Below, piece by piece: positions 24,314 through 32,317 of a stretch of DNA of 64,000 bases. Origin of the DNA: Desmonostoc muscorum FACHB-395 (GTDB lineage Bacteria; Cyanobacteriota; Cyanobacteriia; Cyanobacteriales; Nostocaceae); NCBI RefSeq assembly GCF_014698035.1, contig NZ_JACJSF010000034.1, forward strand, positions 1-64,000. Direction: 5' to 3'. A model generated the notes under the pieces. That model was not told where the DNA came from and did not search any database. It saw only the letters and a program-made list of their open reading frames with translations. Both the position numbers and the translations under genes were made by a program. How positions within the stretch are numbered: the stretch's first letter is position 1; every line of letters begins with the position of its first letter.

Positions 24314-25372
24314 TTAATGTCCGGTTTTTTCTTGGCAACTTGCGTTTAAATCCCAGCTTTGACATTCTCTAGCTTCCAGCAATTGTCTAACCGCACTACC
24401 AGGCTGACAACTCATCAAAGTTGCCCCCATTGCAGCCAGTGTAATAACAGTGGCTAGTCCCAGCACTGTAGCTCGTTTTATAGGTTTGATTGTACTGATT
24501 AAATTATCTATTCCAGTGGCAGTACCAATAACCTCAATTTGCTCAAGTGCTTTTAAAGCAATAGCCGCATTAGCATAGCGACGGTTTCGGTTACGTTCCA
24601 CCATTGTCATTAACCACCACCGAAAACGCGGACTGATTTGAGGAACTAATTGCTGGAAATTAAAGCGGTAGTTATCATCAATTAATTTTCCAATATCAAC
24701 AGAACGGGTATTAGTGAGTAAGCAAATTAGTGTTGCTCCCAAACTATATAAATCTGATGCCTCAGTCAAGGAATGACCAAACTGTTCTTCTGGTGGCATA
24801 AAACCTGGGGTTCCTGCTACAAAGCTGCTAAGAGCTATTTTTGCACCCTGTATCCTAGCTAATCCAAAATCAACTAAATAAGCATTTAGTTGCTCATCAA
24901 CCAAAATATTTTCTGGTTTGATATCCCTATGAATAATTGGCGGAGCTTGTTTTTGTAGATAAACTAAAAGCTCTAAAATTGACAGAGCAATTTGCTTAAT
25001 TTCTTCTGGATGAAAGCTATTTTTTAAGCCTAAAGATGGGGCATTTTTATGTTCCTGTACCAGATAAAAAGCCCCTGGTATTTCAAAAGAATCTATATAG
25101 CGAGGGATGCGAGAATGATTGAGTTGCTGCAAAATTTCAATTTCGCGCTGATATGCTTTCACACCTGACAAATCAGCATCGGCCCGAGCAAAACAAAACT
25201 CTTTAATCACTACCTGTTGCTTAGAGTTGAGGACATTAGCTAAATAAGTAATTCGTCCTCCTTCTCGGTTGCGTCCTAGTTCGCTGAGAACTTGATAGCC
25301 TTGTTGAGAAAAATCTGGATGGTGATTTGAGGGAATTACCTCTTTATGTCCATTACGCACATCAAGCTCCAT
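24314..25372 (-). CDS. Membrane-anchored Hanks-type Ser/Thr protein kinase (352 aa)
   Basis: The kinase domain spans about residues 27-285, with the ATP-binding Lys57 (VVIKEF), catalytic loop HRDIKPEN (148-155) and DFG (168-170), all intact. The APE region reads PGFMPPEEQ. The glycine loop, ELGRNREGGR, is unusual. A hydrophobic segment at about 301-323 anchors it, leaving a short C-terminal tail with several cysteines that probably lies outside the cytoplasm. There is no sensor domain. The gene is monocistronic on the minus strand; substrates are unknown. Confidence 0.9.
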   Translation of the reverse strand: MELDVRNGHKEVIPSNHHPDFSQQGYQVLSELGRNREGGRITYLANVLNSKQQVVIKEFCFARADADLSGVKAYQREIEILQQLNHSRIPRYIDSFEIPGAFYLVQEHKNAPSLGLKNSFHPEEIKQIALSILELLVYLQKQAPPIIHRDIKPENILVDEQLNAYLVDFGLARIQGAKIALSSFVAGTPGFMPPEEQFGHSLTEASDLYSLGATLICLLTNTRSVDIGKLIDDNYRFNFQQLVPQISPRFRWWLMTMVERNRNRRYANAAIALKALEQIEVIGTATGIDNLISTIKPIKRATVLGLATVITLAAMGATLMSCQPGSAVRQLLEARECQSWDLNASCQEKTGH

Positions 25373-25608
25373 TACACACCATACGAGTTTGATTCTGTCA
25401 ATCCTTTTGGGAGAGGGAATAGGGAATAGGCAACAGGCAACAGTGAAATTTGTGCTTGTAGATGCCGTTTGGTTGCCTGTTCAATCTAAAATCTAAAATC
25501 TAGAATCTAAAATTGAGTGACCCAGATTGTTAGCCCCATTTCTACTCTGCATAGGCCAAGACGCGTGGACAGAAAATATCTTTGCATTTGCGTCTTGGCA
25601 TGAAATTA
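25373..25608. repeat. Spacer with short A+T-rich tandem words
   Basis: No gene. It includes GGGAATAGGGAATAGG and CAACAGGCAACAG direct repeats, and AATCTAAAATCTAAAATCT words at 25480-25512 similar to the element at 12431-12524. Confidence 0.4.
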
Positions 25609-26502
25609 CTAATTTTGCGTTAGCCAATCGATAATCTGGGCATTGACAACATCTGGAACTTCATCGTGCGGACAATGACCAGCATTAGGAATGGGGACTA
25701 TTTTGATTTCTTTGCCATTCTCACGCGCCTCTTCGTAAATCTTTGCCCCGGTAATTGGGGTCCAAGGATCATCAGCACCCCAAATTACTAATAGAGGACG
25801 TTCTACTTTGGGCAAAAGTTCCTCTGGACTTGGGCCAGGAGGGGCTGTGAGAATGGAAGCGAAGACTTGTTGCGCTCCTGGGTCGCAAGAGGGTGTATAA
25901 AGTAAATCGACTAATTCATCGGTGACGGCTTGGCGATCGCGGTAAACTTGGTAGAGAGTACGGCGAATTTGGGCTTTTTGGCGGATGCGGTTATAGACAA
26001 ATTTACCTGTGATTGGCGATCGCACAAACCGATTAAAAGCTGCCATCACCATCCGTAGCGGCGGGTTCAATTCGTGAGGACGATGACTCAAACCACCCGC
26101 AGAGTTTATTAAAATACCACCAGCAGCAATTTCTGGATGTTCTACCAGTACAATCAAGCTCAAAAGTGCGCCGATAGAGTTGCCAATAAATACAGCAGGT
26201 TCTTGGATGTGTGTTGTGCAAAAATCTTTCAGCAGTTTCACCCAAACTTCCACACTGTAATCAATAGGCGCTTTATCGGAACCGCCAAAACCTAAAAGGT
26301 CTATGGCAAATACCTGGTAGCCAGCATCAGCTAAAATTGGGATATTTTTGCGCCAATGTCCAATAGAAGCACCGAAGCCATGAACCAGTACCAGAGGTCG
26401 TCCAGTACCCATGACAGTGTACTGAATTTTGTAGCCCTGCCAAGTCCAAAAGAATTTTTCAAAAGCGTCTTGAGTTGCAAGCTGCTGTGTACTTACAGTC
26501 AT
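25609..26502 (-). CDS. Alpha/beta hydrolase (297 aa)
   Basis: The oxyanion region is LVHGFGASIGHWRKNI. The nucleophile elbow is IGNSIGALL with Ser. The acid and His lie in WGADDPWTPI and NAGHCPHDEVP. DLLGFGGSDKA is a standard alpha/beta hydrolase block. The sequence resembles the plant/cyanobacterial group that includes pheophytinase-like enzymes, but the substrate cannot be fixed. Full length and single-gene; upstream lies a degenerate copy of the GCGATTAATCGC palindrome. Confidence 0.85.
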   Translation of the reverse strand: MTVSTQQLATQDAFEKFFWTWQGYKIQYTVMGTGRPLVLVHGFGASIGHWRKNIPILADAGYQVFAIDLLGFGGSDKAPIDYSVEVWVKLLKDFCTTHIQEPAVFIGNSIGALLSLIVLVEHPEIAAGGILINSAGGLSHRPHELNPPLRMVMAAFNRFVRSPITGKFVYNRIRQKAQIRRTLYQVYRDRQAVTDELVDLLYTPSCDPGAQQVFASILTAPPGPSPEELLPKVERPLLVIWGADDPWTPITGAKIYEEARENGKEIKIVPIPNAGHCPHDEVPDVVNAQIIDWLTQN

Positions 26503-26555
26503 TATTAAGATTAATAAAGTGTTTCTTTAATATAGTAATGTTCTCTGACCTTATA

Positions 26556-26575
26556 ACGCGATTAACCGCGTCTCT
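26556..26575. repeat. Degenerate copy of the GCGATTAATCGC palindrome
   Basis: ACGCGATTAACCGCGTCTCT differs from the perfect palindromes at 28347 and 60124 in one arm. It lies between the hydrolase and SLH genes. Confidence 0.6.
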
Positions 26576-26680
26576 TTCCACTCTCCACTGATTTAGATGT
26601 TAGTTCTATATACTCCAAGGGATTAATAGGTCAAGAGGTACTTAGTATGCCTTGACTTATTAGACGAATGGTAGTGTGAG

Positions 26681-28333
26681 ATGAAATACATGAATCAAAG
26701 TTACTTTGCTCAAATGAGCAAATTTGTTCTAGCTGTAACCTCTGTGGCAATATTTTCGCCAATAGCTTCCGCATCGGCAGCTTTAGGGTTCTCTACTACC
26801 GTTGCCCAAATATCTGATAATTCCACAAATCAACAACTTTTAGCTGATAAAAAAGTAGAAACAACGAATCGCACTCAGGTAAATAGTAATAAAGTTTCGG
26901 CAAAAGGGAAAAAAACAGGTTTTAGCCTTGCGATTTGGCAACCAGCAAATACTTTTTCAGAGGTAATTGCCCGCGTTTCTGTCAAGAGTAAAAGTGATAA
27001 TAATTATTTACAAGAGCGGTTTTTGGGCGATTATAAATACAAGATTAAGCAAAAAGCAAAATTTGTTAAGGGGTTAAAAGCTAGCGATCGCATCGTCGTG
27101 CGATTATATGATATTCAAAACCGCTTTATTGGCTACAGCGAATTTGAATGTTTGCCGGCAAATACCACAGTTAACCTGATTTTGTCAGCCAAACCTAATG
27201 AATACCAAGTCGTTCGTACTGTTTATGGTCTTGATGCTGACCAAGACGGCATTATTGACACAAATGCCACCACTTACGACTACTTTACCCAAATCAGAAA
27301 CCAAGGTGTTATTTTCCTGAGCAGTTCCCAAACCTTTCAAGGTAGTCAGTTCCAAGTAGAAGGTTTGTCAACAATTGCCAAAACTAGTGTTTATCCCCTC
27401 TCTTTCACTCAGGGAGATTATGCTTTAGTCCGTCAGTCGTTCGTTAAGGCTTTTAGTTCCGACTTGGCAGATGTTTTGCAAGCTAATCCAGGTAGTTTGG
27501 TGCAGGTGATGGAAGTCAGCGATAACTCTAGCTACGACATTAGCCAAATGCTGATGAATTATCGCCAAATCAGTATGTCTCGAACTCTGCAAGTTGGTTT
27601 TTCTGATGTTTCCGTAAACTACTGGGCTAAAAATTTTATTACCAAATTGGCAGCAATGGAAATTCTCGAAGGTTTTCCTGATGGGACTTTCCGCCCAGAT
27701 GCACCGGTAACTCGTGCCCAGTTTGCAGCAATGCTGCGGAAAGCCTTTGCCAAGGGGAAAATTCGCCAAGCGATCGCATTTAAAGATGTCTCAACTCAAT
27801 ATTGGGCTTACAATGCCATCAGCGAAGTTTATCAAATGGGCTTTTTAAACGCTGTTATTGGTAAGGATTTCAACCCCAGCCAAAAGCTTTCTCGCCTTGA
27901 TGTTTTGGTAGCATTAGCGCAGAGATTAAATTATCAAACTACTGGCTCCACAGATACAATCTTATCTGTTTACAGCGATGCAAATACTATCCGTCCTGAA
28001 TATCGGAGTCTGATTGCTGCTTTGACACAACGCGGTATAGTCGTCAACTATCCCAATGTGAACTTGCTAAATGCTGAACAGGTAGCAACCAGGTCTGAAG
28101 TCTCTGCTTTAATATACCAAGCGCTGTCTAGTACTGGAAGGGTTGCAAACATCTCTTCGCAGTATGTCGTTAGACAACAACAAGTTGCAGCTGAGGATTC
28201 GATGGAGCGTGTCAAACCACGTCGCCATTGTAACCAAGGAATTGGTAATGGTGCTGAGGGATGTGATCCAGGCAATTCCCATCCTCACGGTGGTAGTAAC
28301 GATGAAGGTGGGCGTACTCCTGGTAACAAGTAA
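26681..28333 (+). CDS. S-layer-homology-domain protein (550 aa)
   Basis: An N-terminal signal peptide (about residues 1-35) precedes a domain of about 250 residues of unknown role. That domain includes DADQDGIIDTNATTYDYFTQ, a calcium-loop-like segment. Three SLH repeats follow, starting with FSDVSVNYWAKNFITKLAAM and FPDGTFRPDAPVTRAQFAAM. SLH domains bind secondary cell-wall polymers in the peptidoglycan. The tail is Gly/Asn/His-rich (CNQGIGNGAEGCDPGNSH), a disordered motif I recall from other cyanobacterial surface proteins. The start could be ATG 26681 or 26690. Confidence 0.85.
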   Translation: MKYMNQSYFAQMSKFVLAVTSVAIFSPIASASAALGFSTTVAQISDNSTNQQLLADKKVETTNRTQVNSNKVSAKGKKTGFSLAIWQPANTFSEVIARVSVKSKSDNNYLQERFLGDYKYKIKQKAKFVKGLKASDRIVVRLYDIQNRFIGYSEFECLPANTTVNLILSAKPNEYQVVRTVYGLDADQDGIIDTNATTYDYFTQIRNQGVIFLSSSQTFQGSQFQVEGLSTIAKTSVYPLSFTQGDYALVRQSFVKAFSSDLADVLQANPGSLVQVMEVSDNSSYDISQMLMNYRQISMSRTLQVGFSDVSVNYWAKNFITKLAAMEILEGFPDGTFRPDAPVTRAQFAAMLRKAFAKGKIRQAIAFKDVSTQYWAYNAISEVYQMGFLNAVIGKDFNPSQKLSRLDVLVALAQRLNYQTTGSTDTILSVYSDANTIRPEYRSLIAALTQRGIVVNYPNVNLLNAEQVATRSEVSALIYQALSSTGRVANISSQYVVRQQQVAAEDSMERVKPRRHCNQGIGNGAEGCDPGNSHPHGGSNDEGGRTPGNK

Positions 28334-28343
28334 CACTATTTTT

Positions 28344-28787
28344 TTAAGAGACGCGATTAATCGCGTCTCTAGCTTGCTCAACTGTAAAACTAATTTCCTG
28401 ACCATAGGAAATTTCCAGTGTATGACCATCAGGGTCTCGAATATAAGCCCAGTAACCAACCGGAAAGCCCCAGTCATTTGGCCCATCTAGCAGTATTCCC
28501 TCAGCGCGTGCCTCATTGCACAGGCGATCAATTTCCTCACGATTCTGATAAGCTACCCCAAGATGGGATTGTGGTGACAGTGCGCCTTCTACTTTAGCTG
28601 CTTTAATTAGGACAATTACAAAAGGTCTAGTCAGGTCGCTAATCCAAGCAACATCTGATTGAGTTGCTTGATCAATGCGATGATGCACAACTGTCATCTG
28701 AGCATACTTTGCATAAAATGAGATACTTGCATCAACATCACTGACTGCTAGTGCAATGTGAGTAAAACCAAGATCAGACATAAACAA
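28344..28787 (-). CDS. VOC-family (glyoxalase/bleomycin-resistance fold) protein (147 aa)
   Basis: LGFTHIALAVSDVDASISFY is the first beta-alpha-beta unit. The second half carries GYWAYIRDPDGHTLEISYGQ with the Glu metal ligand, typical of vicinal oxygen chelate enzymes. The single-domain length is normal, so it should act as a dimer. The last seven or so residues (RDAINRVS) are encoded by the perfect 24-bp palindrome at 28347-28370, so the repeat has been recruited as the C-terminus. Substrate unknown. Confidence 0.85.
   Translation of the reverse strand: MFMSDLGFTHIALAVSDVDASISFYAKYAQMTVVHHRIDQATQSDVAWISDLTRPFVIVLIKAAKVEGALSPQSHLGVAYQNREEIDRLCNEARAEGILLDGPNDWGFPVGYWAYIRDPDGHTLEISYGQEISFTVEQARDAINRVS
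28347..28370. repeat. Perfect 24-bp palindrome around GCGATTAATCGC
   Basis: The 24 bases are identical to their own reverse complement. The same core recurs at 60124-60149 (26 bp, different outer bases but again perfectly paired) and, degenerate, at 26556. Compensatory outer bases show that hairpin or dyad structure is conserved. Confidence 0.9.
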
Positions 28788-28893
28788 ACCCCGTGTGTAG
28801 ACTTAACCGGACGAATTTAGGTATTGGTCTGAGTGCTTACTAAGAAAGCTGACACGATTGATAATGAAGGTAGGCGTTATCTTCACAAAATTT

Positions 28894-29673
28894 ATGTTTT
28901 TAACTTGGTTCGACAGCAACTCTTGGTTACTGGAAATTGGTGGGAAAAGAATACTGATTGACCCTTGGCTGGTTGGTTCGTTAATTTTCAGCAATTTGGA
29001 TTGGTTATTTAAAGGTTCGCGATCGCAAAATCGCCCAATACCAGATAATATTGACCTGATCCTGCTGTCTCAAGGTTTAGAAGACCACGCTCACCCACCA
29101 ACGCTTCAGGTACTCGACCACAGCATCAAGGTTGTAGCCTCTCCCAATGCTGCCAAGGTAGTACAGCAGTTAGGTTACACCCAAGTTACTACTCTCGCTC
29201 ATGGTGAAACTTTCACTTTAAATAATCAAATTGAAATCAAGGCTTTCCCCGGCTCCCCCATTGGCCCCACTTTGGTAGAAAATAGTTATCTCCTCAAAGA
29301 ATTGGAGAGTGGTCTAACTGTATACTACGAGCCTCACGGTTATCATTCTCCACAACTTCAGCAATCTGCACCCATTGATGTAGTGATTACACCGTTTATT
29401 GATATGACATTGCCTTTGCTGGGGCCGATTATTAAAGGTAAAAATAGCGCTTTGGAAGTAGTAAAATCGTTACAACCTCAAGTAATAATACCTACTGCGG
29501 CTGGTGGTGATGTGGCGTTTGAAGGGTTGCTGATGAAATTGATTCAGACTAAAGGAACTGCTGAGGAATTTCGTTCGTTAGTAGAGAAAAACAATCTTTC
29601 AACACGGGTACTTGAACCGAAACCAGGCGATCGCTTTGAACTACCATTAGAAAAACGAGCATTAGCAATTTAA
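28894..29673 (+). CDS. MBL-fold protein with altered metal site (259 aa)
   Basis: A metallo-beta-lactamase-fold, UlaG-like protein. It begins MFLTWFDSNSWLLEIGGKRI with LIDPWLVG. The metal-binding HxHxDH loop is replaced by QGLEDH (in LLSQGLEDHAHPP), keeping only the final Asp-His; further His residues lie in PHGYHSP. The fold is thus kept while activity may be altered or metal-poor. The start at 28894 fits the family better than 28864. A terminal-inverted-repeat element follows. Confidence 0.75.
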   Translation: MFLTWFDSNSWLLEIGGKRILIDPWLVGSLIFSNLDWLFKGSRSQNRPIPDNIDLILLSQGLEDHAHPPTLQVLDHSIKVVASPNAAKVVQQLGYTQVTTLAHGETFTLNNQIEIKAFPGSPIGPTLVENSYLLKELESGLTVYYEPHGYHSPQLQQSAPIDVVITPFIDMTLPLLGPIIKGKNSALEVVKSLQPQVIIPTAAGGDVAFEGLLMKLIQTKGTAEEFRSLVEKNNLSTRVLEPKPGDRFELPLEKRALAI

Positions 29674-29700
29674 TTTGCACCCAGCCTTAGCGATTAGTTT

Positions 29701-29783
29701 TGTAGGTTGGGTGCAGCGTTAGCGTAACCCAACATAAAATTTGGTGGTAATGTTGGGTTGCGTTTCACTCCACCCAACCTACA
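29701..29783. repeat. 83-bp MITE-like element with terminal inverted repeats
   Basis: TGTAGGTTGGGTG (29701-29713) pairs with CACCCAACCTACA (29771-29783). An inner pair, AACCCAACAT (29726-29735) / ATGTTGGGTT (29750-29759), forms a second stem. This GTAGGTTGGGT family is a common dispersed repeat of Nostocales. It may end the MBL gene's transcript. Confidence 0.8.
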
Positions 29784-29843
29784 TAAATATATCGTTTAAA
29801 AAACTCTAGGTTTCAACATAGATGAGGTTTAACGTGGCAAATA

Positions 29844-30869
29844 CTAATTTTTTCCTATAGCTGAATTATCTTGCATATATACTTTTCTAATCGGAAAAGG
29901 AATTTGAATCCCTGCTTGCTGATAGCGTTTGTGTAATTTTTTCACAAATAAATGTTTTCCAATCCGTTGATCAAAGTATTCACTTACCCGCATATAAAGC
30001 GTAAAATCTATACTAAAATCATTAAAAGTATGAAATCTGATATATGGTTCACTTTCTTTTAATTCCGGTGCAATTTCTTGCATAACTTCTTTAGCAACTT
30101 CTACAGTCACTTTTTCAACTTGCTCCAAATCGCTATCATAACTTACACCCACATCCATTGTTAAAGTAATTTCTTTTGCGGGTAAATGATAGTTTGTGAA
30201 AATTGCCGAAGACAATTTAGAATTGGGAACAATGACGACATTATTGGAAATTTCTTTAATTGTCGTATTGCGCCAAGAAATATCTATGACATATCCTTCA
30301 TGCCCAGCATCTAATTTTACATAGTCTCCGGTTCTTACTTGCTTAGAAATAATTAAGTAAAACCCAGAAAACAAATTTGCGAGTGTGTCTTGAAGTGCTA
30401 AACCAACTGCTAGACCACCAATACCTAAAGTTGTGATAATCGGGGTAATTTGAACACCCACCGTTTGCAGTATGATTAATGTTCCCAAAGCTAAAACAGT
30501 AATTTTAGCAAGGTTAGAAATTAGCGATGTGGGAACACCTTCTGCTCTGCGAATAAATAAATTCACAAAACCAGCAGTCAATCTGGCTAAAACTAGGGTT
30601 ACTGAATACAGCAGTGCGATCGTCAGAATTTTTTGCAGTACTAATGCAATATCTGGTTTGAGGGGTGCGCTCAGAACTGCCCAAAAAAAACCGGCAATGA
30701 CAAACCAAATAAAAGTCATGCGGTGGAGAGAGTGAAATATAATATTCCCACCCGCAATTCGTTTATTATTAACGAATATTTCCAGTTTTTTGAAGATAAC
30801 TTTTTCACCAATTATTCCAGCCAGTAAGCCAGCTAGAATAAATGCTATGGGCGGAATCCATTCCATCAT
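29844..30869 (-). CDS. MscS-family mechanosensitive channel (341 aa)
   Basis: Three to four N-terminal membrane helices precede the pore helix and the MscS beta domain. The pore-region sequence is LGIGGLAVGLALQDTLANLF, with the Gly/Ala packing pattern of TM3. DYVKLDAGHEGYVIDISWRNT and VIVPNSKL are family hallmarks. The C-terminal alpha/beta domain ends PFPIRKVYMQ. It is a small-type osmotic release channel of the cytoplasmic membrane. Monocistronic. Confidence 0.92.
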   Translation of the reverse strand: MMEWIPPIAFILAGLLAGIIGEKVIFKKLEIFVNNKRIAGGNIIFHSLHRMTFIWFVIAGFFWAVLSAPLKPDIALVLQKILTIALLYSVTLVLARLTAGFVNLFIRRAEGVPTSLISNLAKITVLALGTLIILQTVGVQITPIITTLGIGGLAVGLALQDTLANLFSGFYLIISKQVRTGDYVKLDAGHEGYVIDISWRNTTIKEISNNVVIVPNSKLSSAIFTNYHLPAKEITLTMDVGVSYDSDLEQVEKVTVEVAKEVMQEIAPELKESEPYIRFHTFNDFSIDFTLYMRVSEYFDQRIGKHLFVKKLHKRYQQAGIQIPFPIRKVYMQDNSAIGKN

Positions 30870-30976
30870 ATTAATTTAAATTTGGAATTTTAGATTTACA
30901 AGAACAGCATTTTTACTGTGATTATGGCTAAATTTTACCTTGTTGTCGGATTAGCTGCTTGAGATTGTCTTTCCTT

Positions 30977-31894
30977 ATGGACTTGCCAATTATTTACCAC
31001 CCAGATTATATTGCTCCATTACCTGAAGGACATCGTTTCCCGATGTCTAAGTTCCGACAACTCTACGAATTGCTGTTAGCTGATGGTGTAGCGAATCAAG
31101 AACAATTTCACACACCCGAACGTCCACCGCTAGAATTAATAGAGTTAGTCCACATCCCAAGCTACGTTCAAGCTTATTGCGAAGGAACTCTAGACCCCAA
31201 AGCACAGCGACGCATTGGTTTGCCTTGGAGTCCAGCATTAGCGAATCGTACCTGTGTGGCGGTAGGTGGTACGATACTCACTGCAAAACTGGCATTAAGT
31301 CATGGTTTAGCCTGTAATACGGCTGGTGGAACTCATCACGCCTTTCCAAGTTATGGGTCTGGTTTTTGTATTTTCAACGATTTAGCGATCGCTTGTCGCG
31401 TTTTACAAAAATTCGGACTCGTCCAAAAAATCCTGATTGTCGATTTGGATGTTCATCAAGGAGACGGCACCGCTTTTATCTTCCAAGACGACGACAGCGT
31501 TTTTACTTTCTCCATGCACTGCGAAGTCAATTTCCCCGGTACAAAACAAAACAGTGATTTGGATGTTCCTTTGCCGGTGGGAATGGAAGATGACGCTTAT
31601 TTACAAACCTTGGCGAATTATCTAGCAGATTTATTGTCTAAAGTCAAGCCAGACTTAGTATTTTATGATGCTGGTGTTGACCCTCATATAGGCGATCGCT
31701 TGGGCAAATTAGCCTTAACCGATACGGGCATTTTTCGCCGTGAAATGCAGGTTTTAAGTACTTGTGTGAGTAGCGGTTATCCCGTCGCCTGCGTCATTGG
31801 CGGTGGTTATGCTGATGATATGAAATCTTTAGTTTGGCGACATTCCCTACTGCATCGCGCCGCTAGTGAAGTTTATCAACAGTATAAACTTTGA
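30977..31894 (+). CDS. Histone-deacetylase-family protein (305 aa)
   Basis: The HDAC/acetylpolyamine amidohydrolase fold is seen in NTAGGTHHAFPSYGSGFCIF (the His-His catalytic pair), then ILIVDLDVHQGDGTAFIF with the Asp/His zinc ligands, and YDAGVDPHIGDRLG with the third Asp. The size and class IV-like layout match bacterial deacetylases. The start at 30977 is preferred to 30959. The substrate could be acetylated polyamines, metabolites or lysines. Confidence 0.88.
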   Translation: MDLPIIYHPDYIAPLPEGHRFPMSKFRQLYELLLADGVANQEQFHTPERPPLELIELVHIPSYVQAYCEGTLDPKAQRRIGLPWSPALANRTCVAVGGTILTAKLALSHGLACNTAGGTHHAFPSYGSGFCIFNDLAIACRVLQKFGLVQKILIVDLDVHQGDGTAFIFQDDDSVFTFSMHCEVNFPGTKQNSDLDVPLPVGMEDDAYLQTLANYLADLLSKVKPDLVFYDAGVDPHIGDRLGKLALTDTGIFRREMQVLSTCVSSGYPVACVIGGGYADDMKSLVWRHSLLHRAASEVYQQYKL

Positions 31895-31924
31895 TACAGC
31901 CTCTATTCTTTAGAAGTCCCTTAG

Positions 31925-32296
31925 ATGAGAAAATTGGGAAAAGCAATAACAGTAATAATATTAAGTACATTGTTAGGAATTCCGTTAACTATTTTATCGC
32001 TGTGGTATCAGAATCCTCCTGGCTGTAACCGATTTTGCTCAAGAGAACCCTGTCCTTCAAGTGCGTGTATAGGTGGTGATTCGTTAACTGCTGGTTTCCC
32101 ATTCGCAATCTTGCATGATGATAATGCTGGCTCACCAGTACATGGCTGGGGGAGAATTGGGGTTGAAGATATCCAGAATCTAAATCTTGGGGCATTTTTA
32201 TTAAATGCCTTTTTTTACGGTGTCATAATAGTTATGCTTTTTGCGATTACAAAAAGTATTTTTAAATCCGTAAAACGTTCAATAGGGTTGGGCTAA
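31925..32296 (+). CDS. Small membrane protein (123 aa)
   Basis: Hydrophobic helices lie at about residues 8-27 and 90-110. Between them is a loop of about 60 residues with four Cys (PPGCNRFCSREPCPSSAC), which could be disulfide-bonded outside the membrane. The family is not recognised. It ends 21 bases before the helicase gene and is co-oriented, so it may be cotranscribed with the helicase-PLD locus. Confidence 0.5.
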   Translation: MRKLGKAITVIILSTLLGIPLTILSLWYQNPPGCNRFCSREPCPSSACIGGDSLTAGFPFAILHDDNAGSPVHGWGRIGVEDIQNLNLGAFLLNAFFYGVIIVMLFAITKSIFKSVKRSIGLG

Positions 32297-32317
32297 TACG
32301 GACAAAGGTAATAGTTG

